Part shown: one piece after another, positions 58,115 to 64,000 of the stretch
How positions within the stretch are numbered: the first letter of the stretch is position 1
Layout: each line of letters begins with the position of its first letter
From: Stentor coeruleus
Lineage: Eukaryota; Ciliophora; Heterotrichea; Heterotrichida; Stentoridae
NCBI GenBank assembly: GCA_001970955.1
Contig: MPUH01000004.1
Location: forward strand, 124,001 to 188,000
DNA length: 64,000 nt
Reading direction: 5' to 3'
Translations under genes and position numbers: made by a program
The notes under the pieces: model-generated
What the model saw: only the letters and a program-made list of their open reading frames with translations
What the model was told of the DNA's origin: nothing
The model's database searches: none

Positions 58115-58678
58115 TTAGTTTTGAGAGTATAAATGTCTTGTGCTTAAAGAGTTCATCCTCGGCCTTGTATCCTTAACAGGCAAATCAGATTTAAGATTTA
58201 TCGCTGATATAAAATTCAGTGGCTGATTCAATATATTTTTTAGTTTTATATACATTTGTGGTATGCTTCTAGCACTCATTCCTCCTTCATTATTTTCTTT
58301 ATCACTAAATGTCGTTTCCAAAGATTCCTTCTCATAATTTTCAGTATTTTTTCCCTTATCTTTAACATTAGTATCAGATAATTCTTTTGATTGTTTTTCC
58401 TCTTCATCTGTTTGGCATATTATATTAGCCATAATAGGATTATAGTTAGTTTGAAAGCTTTTTTCTTGTTTTTGGATAAGAGCATCAGTTTGAGAGGCAA
58501 AATTTGTGTTTTTTTTAGTTTTTTCTTTTAACAGTTGAAATTTTAATAGTTCGACTTGCATTTCTAAAGATAAAATTCGAGAATCTCTTGCTAGGATCAT
58601 AGTTGATAGTTCGCTTACTTTGATTTCCTATATATTTTTTACTGAGTCAACTAATTGATTTAACAATTTTTCTGTCAT
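58115..58678 (-). CDS. Small coiled-coil protein, one 15-nt intron
   Basis: Exon 1 58643-58678 (12 codons), intron 58628-58642, exon 2 58115-58627; 182 aa. Splicing adds MTEKLLNQLVDS before EIKVSELSTM; the second exon alone begins at an internal ATG (MILARDS). Residues about 1-50 are a coiled coil; the remainder is charged, Ser/Asn-rich and basic at the end. No domain was recognised. Confidence 0.7.
58628..58642 (-). other. 15-nt intron in small coiled-coil gene
   Basis: GTAAAAAATATATAG, phase 0, 36 nt after the ATG at 58678. Removal gives one continuous heptad pattern from the start codon. Confidence 0.82.
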
Positions 58679-59135
58679 TTTTACGTTAAATATATATTTT
58701 TTAAACTTTTCTTTATATCTGAATCATACCGCCTTACATAGACAGAAAAAAATTATATCTGTTAATAAGAGAATAGATTGATTATATAAATACATAATAT
58801 TTAAAGGATGATAAATTTAATATAGGATGAAAAAGCCTAAAAAAAATATATATTTTTGATAAGGATTATGAAAATAGAGTAAGTGGGTTAATTAGGCAAT
58901 TATTTTTCAAAAAAAATTTCGAAACCAATTTTCTACCTTTTAATATAATAGAAAATTCAATATTATAATATATAAAATTATCGAAGCCAAGGAAAACTCA
59001 AAATTTGTCAGAAAAAAATTCCTAAATAAGGTAAACTTCATTCAGAAATACAAACCTCTTCCTTCAGTAGAAGATAAAGAAAGTGAGATAAAACTCAAAG
59101 ATGATTATTCACGCAACTACGAAAACCAGAAAAAA
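58679..59135. other. Spacer, possibly with unread 5' coding sequence of the next gene
   Basis: The frame of the next gene is open upstream of its first ATG back to about 58950 without a stop and looks charged and protein-like (KKFLNKV). A 15-nt candidate intron GTAAACTTCATTCAG lies at 59031-59045. No upstream ATG connects cleanly. A start may be missing or on a small exon not found here. Confidence 0.45.
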
Positions 59136-59642
59136 ATGCCTACTCATCCACCTTTGAAAATCGGAGAAGTGTGCCCATTTTCAAATAAACCACATTTACA
59201 TTCAAGCGATTCAAAAAAACCCCCACCAGGATCAAGAATAAAAACTAACAAAAAAGATCTGCATATAATAACCAATTTTTGCCATTGTTGTATAAAAAAA
59301 CATCATTATAGCATGAACATTTCAGACTACAATTTAAAAAAATTATCTGCTTTAAAAGGTCCAGAACCTTCAGAAAGCTCAAATGATGATTTAGAAGTTA
59401 AGGAATCAATAAATTGGCCTGAATTAAAAAGCTTTGGAACATCAGAAGAACTTGGAAGTAATGATTTTGTTGATAAGAGTGAGATCCATTGTATTAATTC
59501 AAGTGGAAGTAGTACCCCACATTTATATACAGATTATAAAACTAGATTGAATAATTTGTTGCTACAAAATTTTGGTTATAGTGATGACAATGAACCTTTG
59601 TCTGATACAATTGAGTCAGTATCAAGTGATTCTGATAATTAG
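59136..59642 (+). CDS. Small Ser-rich protein of unknown function
   Basis: 168 aa from the first in-frame ATG at 59136. The coding frame appears to continue upstream (see 58679-59135), so this start may be internal. Sequence is polar, with a CHCCIKKHHYS cysteine/histidine cluster and an acidic Ser-rich C-terminus (SVSSDSDN). It also has SP-type sites. No known domain. It ends TAG. Confidence 0.6.
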   Translation: MPTHPPLKIGEVCPFSNKPHLHSSDSKKPPPGSRIKTNKKDLHIITNFCHCCIKKHHYSMNISDYNLKKLSALKGPEPSESSNDDLEVKESINWPELKSFGTSEELGSNDFVDKSEIHCINSSGSSTPHLYTDYKTRLNNLLLQNFGYSDDNEPLSDTIESVSSDSDN

Positions 59643-60255
59643 TTTATGATTATTAGTAATAATGATTATAGAAAAATATTGATAAAAAGGTTATATAATA
59701 TAATGATGATAGGGGAATATTTTTTATGGTTATGGGCATGATTTTTAGAAATTTTAGTTTTTTAATAGGTTTAAATAAAATATAAGAATTTAGGATATAA
59801 AAAAGATTAAATTATAAAAGATGTAAGGTTTTGCTTTGATATGAATAGATAAGGGGTTTTTTAGGATTATATGCTTGGAATACTGTGTGATTTTTGCTAA
59901 GATCAGATTTTAGTTGGATTTTACTATTTAAGGTAAATTTCAATCAATGAGAATTAACCTGAGGTTTTAAAATAAAGCACACATACTAAAATATTTTATT
60001 TATAATAAAAAAACATCAATTTTTTTACAGGTAAATACACACTAAGTCCTAAAGTCTCTCACAATCTTCTTTTGCATCTAAAAATTAAATTTCTATTAAA
60101 AAATCAACACCTCTTATCAATATCCAAATCAAAAAGTCAATTATCTCATAAAAAAGCTTAACTTTTCATCTCCTAAATATCTTCCCAATCTCCACCTAAG
60201 ACCCTCAATAAACTTACAACCTTATATAATTTAAAGCTTTTATTATCATACTAAT
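59643..60255. other. Convergent intergenic region with composition switch
   Basis: No gene. To about 59930 the plus strand is G-rich and C-poor, then from about 59990 to 60250 it is C-rich and G-poor. The switch lies where the 3' flanks of the convergent small gene and Polo-like kinase gene meet. Confidence 0.6.
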
Positions 60256-61917
60256 TCAAGATTCTTGATGAGCTTTTCCACTCATCATATAATTCAATAT
60301 ATCCCTAGTATATTTAACACGTTTTCCCATCTCTGGATCAGTACTTTCAATAGCTTTATTCATAGGCATAGTAATCCTATCATTCTTTTTATTCACATAA
60401 GTCAAAACTTTCGCTTCATTAGAAAGTATAACTTCAGTCTTATCTTGGAATGAAACTTGTACGTTTTTATTAGCAAATCTAAACAAAATCGCACGTTTAG
60501 TCCTCAACCACTTTTTAACATAATTAATTTCCCCTTCTTCTTCTTCATTATTAGTTGTTTTTTCTTCATCAGCTTCAAGATAACTTTTAAAATGCTGTAA
60601 CAATGCGAACTTTTTGTACATTTTTTCAGGGACTTGTTTAACATTATAAGTAAAAATTATATCTTTTTTGTTACTTGATTTTTCTATATAATAAAATATA
60701 CTTTGTTCAGGTTTTAAGATTATTTTGGTTGAGTCGTTGAAATAAACCCCAGCTGAACCGTTAGAGAGAAGATAACCAAGGCCGTATTTGCTGGAATAAT
60801 CAATCCATTTTTTTACCCAAACTGTTACAGGAGTGATGATAGGGTTGGTGATAGTAGATTTTAAAGGCTTTTCTGTATTGGAAGAAACTTTTTTTGAAGA
60901 CATTAGGATATTTTTAACAGGCATAGTATCACTTGCAGACTCTGCAGGCTGATAGCACGGTAAAGGGTTGTATTTTTTTATATAAGCTTCACTAGGTGGT
61001 ACTGCAAGTGTACTAACTGGTAATAGTTTTGGTATCGAGTTTCCCATATGGAAAAACTCATGTTCTAATATCTCATTCAATGTTGGTCTTCTAGAAGGGT
61101 CACTTTTTAATATCTGTGTTATAAGACTTTTAGCTTCAGGTGATATAGCGACTTGTTCAGGGAACGAGTATGCATTCATTTTAATCAAATTATAAGTTTT
61201 CTTTACATCATTAGTCTCAAAAGGTGGTCTTCCTATAAGTAAAGTATATATTATAACCCCTAAAGCCCAAATATCAACTTCAAAACTATGACCTAATTTG
61301 CTATCTAATACTTCTGGGGCTATATAATTAGGTGTACCACAAATTGTCTTACGTTTTTGACCTTCATAATCAAGTTTAGATGCCAAACCAAAATCCCCAA
61401 GTTTAATTTCCATTTTCTCGCTTATGAATAAGTTTCCAATTTTCAGGTCACGGTGGATTACATTTTTTTTATGAATATAAACTAGTGATGAGATTATTTG
61501 TAGCATGTAACATTGAACTTCTAATTCAGTTAATCTTTTTCGTCTTCTTAGGAGCTCGCTTAAGGTTTGGTTTGGACATAGTTCAAGTAAAATATAAACA
61601 TTTTCACTATCTTCAAAAAAGTGCTCAAATTCAACTATGTTCTGGTGGTTTAAGCTTTTGTGAATTTTAATCTCTGACATGAGCTTTTGTCGACGCCTTT
61701 GCTTTGTAAGTTGATCTTTTCCTATGATTTTTGCTGCCTGCAATCTTCTTGTGTCTAATGATAAAAATTCGTAAACTCTTGCAAAACCCCCTTTGCCTAA
61801 GAACTTGCGTTTGGAGTATTTTTTTATTGTTACTTCGCCATCGGGCGAAATGATTTTTTCTTCAATGATGTTGTCATTGAGCAAATTGTCTTGGGAAGGT
61901 TTTTTCGACATTGCCAT
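60256..61917 (-). CDS. Polo-like kinase with polo-box domain
   Basis: 553 aa. Kinase domain about 35-300 with GKGGFARVYEF, AAKII, HRDLKIGN and GDFG, the PLK form of the catalytic loop and GTPNYIAPEV. A linker with a PPSEAYIKKY part leads to the polo boxes (about 380-540): VWVKKWIDYSSKYGLGY contains the PB1 Trp used in phosphopeptide binding, and PB2 has NVQVSFQDKTEVIL. In PLK1 the pincer residues are His538 and Lys540 (DHTKLIL); here the same places are Lys493 and Glu495. PLK drives mitosis and basal-body duplication. It ends in a rare TGA. Confidence 0.92.
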   Translation of the reverse strand: MAMSKKPSQDNLLNDNIIEEKIISPDGEVTIKKYSKRKFLGKGGFARVYEFLSLDTRRLQAAKIIGKDQLTKQRRRQKLMSEIKIHKSLNHQNIVEFEHFFEDSENVYILLELCPNQTLSELLRRRKRLTELEVQCYMLQIISSLVYIHKKNVIHRDLKIGNLFISEKMEIKLGDFGLASKLDYEGQKRKTICGTPNYIAPEVLDSKLGHSFEVDIWALGVIIYTLLIGRPPFETNDVKKTYNLIKMNAYSFPEQVAISPEAKSLITQILKSDPSRRPTLNEILEHEFFHMGNSIPKLLPVSTLAVPPSEAYIKKYNPLPCYQPAESASDTMPVKNILMSSKKVSSNTEKPLKSTITNPIITPVTVWVKKWIDYSSKYGLGYLLSNGSAGVYFNDSTKIILKPEQSIFYYIEKSSNKKDIIFTYNVKQVPEKMYKKFALLQHFKSYLEADEEKTTNNEEEEGEINYVKKWLRTKRAILFRFANKNVQVSFQDKTEVILSNEAKVLTYVNKKNDRITMPMNKAIESTDPEMGKRVKYTRDILNYMMSGKAHQES

Positions 61918-62183
61918 CTAATTATATTATATATTAAGATTTAAATAATCATGAAAGACAATTTTTTATGATTTACCTTAGAGTATCAAGATTTCTTAAT
62001 TATAGATATATATTAACTTAAAAAAAAATCAAATAAACGCAGTATTACAGGGAAAAAAAAAGCATGAAACTATTGATGATGGATTTTTTAAATATCTAGC
62101 CATAGCTACATTGGCTTTAGATGAATTATGCTTGATATATAGATTAAGTTTAATTGTATTTATTTTCCCTCTTGCATCATAAA

Positions 62184-63799
62184 ATGTTTTCTTCATTCGA
62201 TCACTCATACAAATTTTTCAAAGTAGCAAATGAGAAGTCAGCAACAAAGTCCCCCCCATCCAAAAAGGTTGTCTTAAGGTCTTTATCAAAAAATACCCAA
62301 AGCCGATCAAGCACAAAAAAAAGTCTACTAAAAATCGTAATTGATCAAGTCCCAACACAAGCTTTACTTAGGTTTAATCGAAGAATAAAGGTCCCAAAAG
62401 TACCTAAATCATCAAAAAACACAACAAAAAAGTTTACCATCGCTTCTCCATCATTAAATACTCGTAAAAACTCCTCAAAGCTTTTCACAACTGGGTCTAA
62501 CCGATCCTTGGTCCTATCAACTTCTCCAAAGAATTCTTATATAATACNCGTAAAAACTCCTCAAAGCTTTTCACAACTGGGTCTAACCGATCCTTGGTCC
62601 TATCAACTTCTCCAAAGAATTCTTATATAATACCTGATAAAATTGAGTATCCAATGAAGCCCACAAGAGTTTTAATGATTGCAAAAAACAATTTAACTGA
62701 TTATGAACAAGGAGAGATATTAAAATATTCGGAGATCTATTTTGTTGGGACAATAGAAAACAAACTAAATATCAGGGCTGATATGGAGAACTATGGCTTT
62801 GATGATAAGTATGCAGATTATTTACTTGTAAAAAATGATCATATAGCATATAGGTATGAAATATTAGGCTTGCTTGGGAAAGGTAGTTTTGGCCAGGTGT
62901 GTGAATGTTATGATCATAAGAATAAAGAAAAAATCGCCCTTAAAATCATCAAAAATAAACCGAAATTCCATCAGCAAGCAACAATAGAAGCTAAAATCCT
63001 TCACAAATTGAGAGAACGTGACCCAGATGACTCAAAAAACATCATCAAAATGAAAAACTACTTTTCATTCCGCAATCATATCTGCATAACATTTGAACTA
63101 ATCAGTATCAATCTCTATGAATTCCTACGTCTAAATAGTTTCAAAGGTCTTTCTATACCTCTAATAAAATGCATTGCATGCCAATTACTAAACTCTCTAA
63201 GTTTTCTTAAAACACTACAAATAATCCATTGTGATCTAAAACCTGAAAATATCCTCCTTACAAACCCACAAAAAGCTAATATAAAACTTATAGATTTTGG
63301 TTCTTCATGTTTTATAACAGAAAAATTACACACTTATATTCAAAGTAGATATTATCGTGCACCTGAAATTATGTTAGGAATTCCTTATACACCAGCTATT
63401 GATATGTGGAGCCTTGGGTGTATATTAACAGAATTATATACTGGGCAACCTTTATGGCCTGGGGATACAGAAAAGGATCAATTTTTGCATATTGTTTCTT
63501 ATTTAGGTCTTCCTCCTGAAGAAATAATGATTAATGCTTGTAGAAAAAATGTGTTTTTTGAAAATGGGAAATTAAAATACTCTCAGTTAAATAATGGGAA
63601 AGTATTAACACCTGGAATGATTAGTTTAAGAGAGGGTTTGAAAAATGTTGATGAGGATTTTATTGACTTTTTAGGTAGGTGCTTTGAGTGGAACCCTGAA
63701 AAACGCATAAGTCCTAGTGAAGCACTGAGTCATCCTTGGACTCAGATACATAAACCTTCGAAAAGCTCGTCTTTGGATAAGAGGCTTAAGAAAAAATAG
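62184..63799 (+). CDS. DYRK-family protein kinase (frame split by assembly duplication)
   Basis: About 509 aa when the 86 bases around the N at 62548 are collapsed: start ATG 62184 (MFSSFDHSYKF), with a duplicated 85-bp copy at 62463-62547 and 62549-62633. Collapsing restores one frame. The basic N-terminal 125 residues lead to the kinase at about 200-480: GKGSFGQVCEC, ALKII, HCDLKPENIL, IDFGSS, and an activation loop YIQSRYYRAPE whose YxY pair is the DYRK self-phosphorylation site; also IDMWSLGC. The HCD form of the HRD triad is usual for DYRKs. Resembles DYRK2/Pom1-type kinases that act in cell polarity. Its last residues are basic. Confidence 0.9.
62463..62633. repeat. 85-bp exact duplication flanking a single N (assembly join)
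   Basis: Copies 62463-62547 and 62549-62633, N at 62548, are identical. Deleting one copy plus the N (86 bases) puts the N-terminal part and the kinase part of the DYRK in one frame. The sequence before and after fits one gene, so this is almost surely a failed overlap merge. Confidence 0.92.
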
Positions 63800-64000
63800 A
63801 TTGAATATTTTTAAAATAAGATATCATTTTATGATTAAACTACTTGAAAATATTCATGGTATCTTTTAAACTCTATAAAATTTCCTAATAGATCATCAAC
63901 ACAATGCATATCTCTCTAAAATCCTACAATAAAAGTAATAAATCTCCATCTATTAATTTTAATAAATATTTTCTGTAATCTTCAGTGTATGTTTCATGTT

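Noticed and set aside
58870-58900. Upstream ATG at 58868-58870 with a 17-nt intron as start of the 59136 gene
   Set aside because: The joined frame runs into TAA before reaching the open upstream frame, and no further intron with GT was seen between.
1-64000. tRNA, rRNA, CRISPR, DNA transposons, LINEs, telomeric repeats and virus-like elements
   Set aside because: None was recognised by eye; the window reads as ordinary host genes. A tRNA scan and repeat search would be needed to be sure.

Overview
The window is protein-coding, AT-rich, gene-dense DNA from a ciliate, most likely a heterotrich macronuclear genome close to Stentor coeruleus. The grounds are: (i) introns of 15 nt (GTA...TAG or GTA...CAG) that must be removed to restore conserved protein frames in at least seven genes; (ii) a standard genetic code, since TAA and TAG end recognisable proteins (ribosomal L24, centrins) and TGA never interrupts a long frame; (iii) a gene set typical of ciliates (centrins, two-EF-hand proteins, PKG with extra cyclic-nucleotide domains, CK1 relatives, DYRK, Polo kinase, TPR, WD40 and LRR proteins, a huge REJ-like membrane protein). 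The species is inferred, not proven.

Layout. 1-10600: two RING-CH (MARCH-type) membrane E3 candidates, a broken Rab gene, a TPR/IQ protein, a tandem pair of two-EF-hand proteins, a coiled-coil protein and a CK1-family pseudokinase. 10600-22000: ribosomal protein L24, a coiled-coil protein, an unrecognised protein with a faint HAD look, an 812-aa TPR protein, a two-RRM RNA-binding protein, an R2R3-type MYB, a PX protein and a small unknown. 21500-32700: two centrins, a LITAF-like zinc protein, two divergent coiled-coil genes, a four-domain PKG, a coiled-coil/zinc protein and a TBC1D5-type Rab GAP. 32800-38300: an Na+/H+ exchanger relative lacking the usual cation-binding Asp, a CK1-like kinase and a protein with tandem WWE domains. 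38263-47556: one roughly 3,040-residue membrane protein gene whose tandem repeats carry introns at the same repeat position. 48400-64000: a double-propeller WD40 protein, a divergent kinesin-like protein, a small basic protein, mitochondrial-type [2Fe-2S] ferredoxin, a FYVE-like zinc/coiled-coil protein, an LRR protein, ATG12, two small unknowns, a Polo-like kinase and a DYRK-type kinase.

Genes are single transcription units on both strands, often tens of bases apart. No tRNA, rRNA, CRISPR, transposon or viral remnant was recognised. Several genes fall in membrane trafficking and autophagy (TBC1D5, ATG12, PX, Rab relic, FYVE-like), Ca2+/cytoskeleton (centrins, EF-hand, kinesin, LRR) and kinase signalling (PKG, PLK, DYRK, two CK1), but nothing shows co-regulation.

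Two large-scale signals stand out. Most genes lie in a transcription-oriented base skew: the coding strand is C-rich and G-poor upstream and at the 5' end, and G-rich and C-poor at the 3' end and downstream, so the skew sign predicts gene direction. Second, three single-N positions are flanked by exact direct duplications of 39, 46 and 85 bp, which look like unmerged contig ends; one of them splits the DYRK reading frame.
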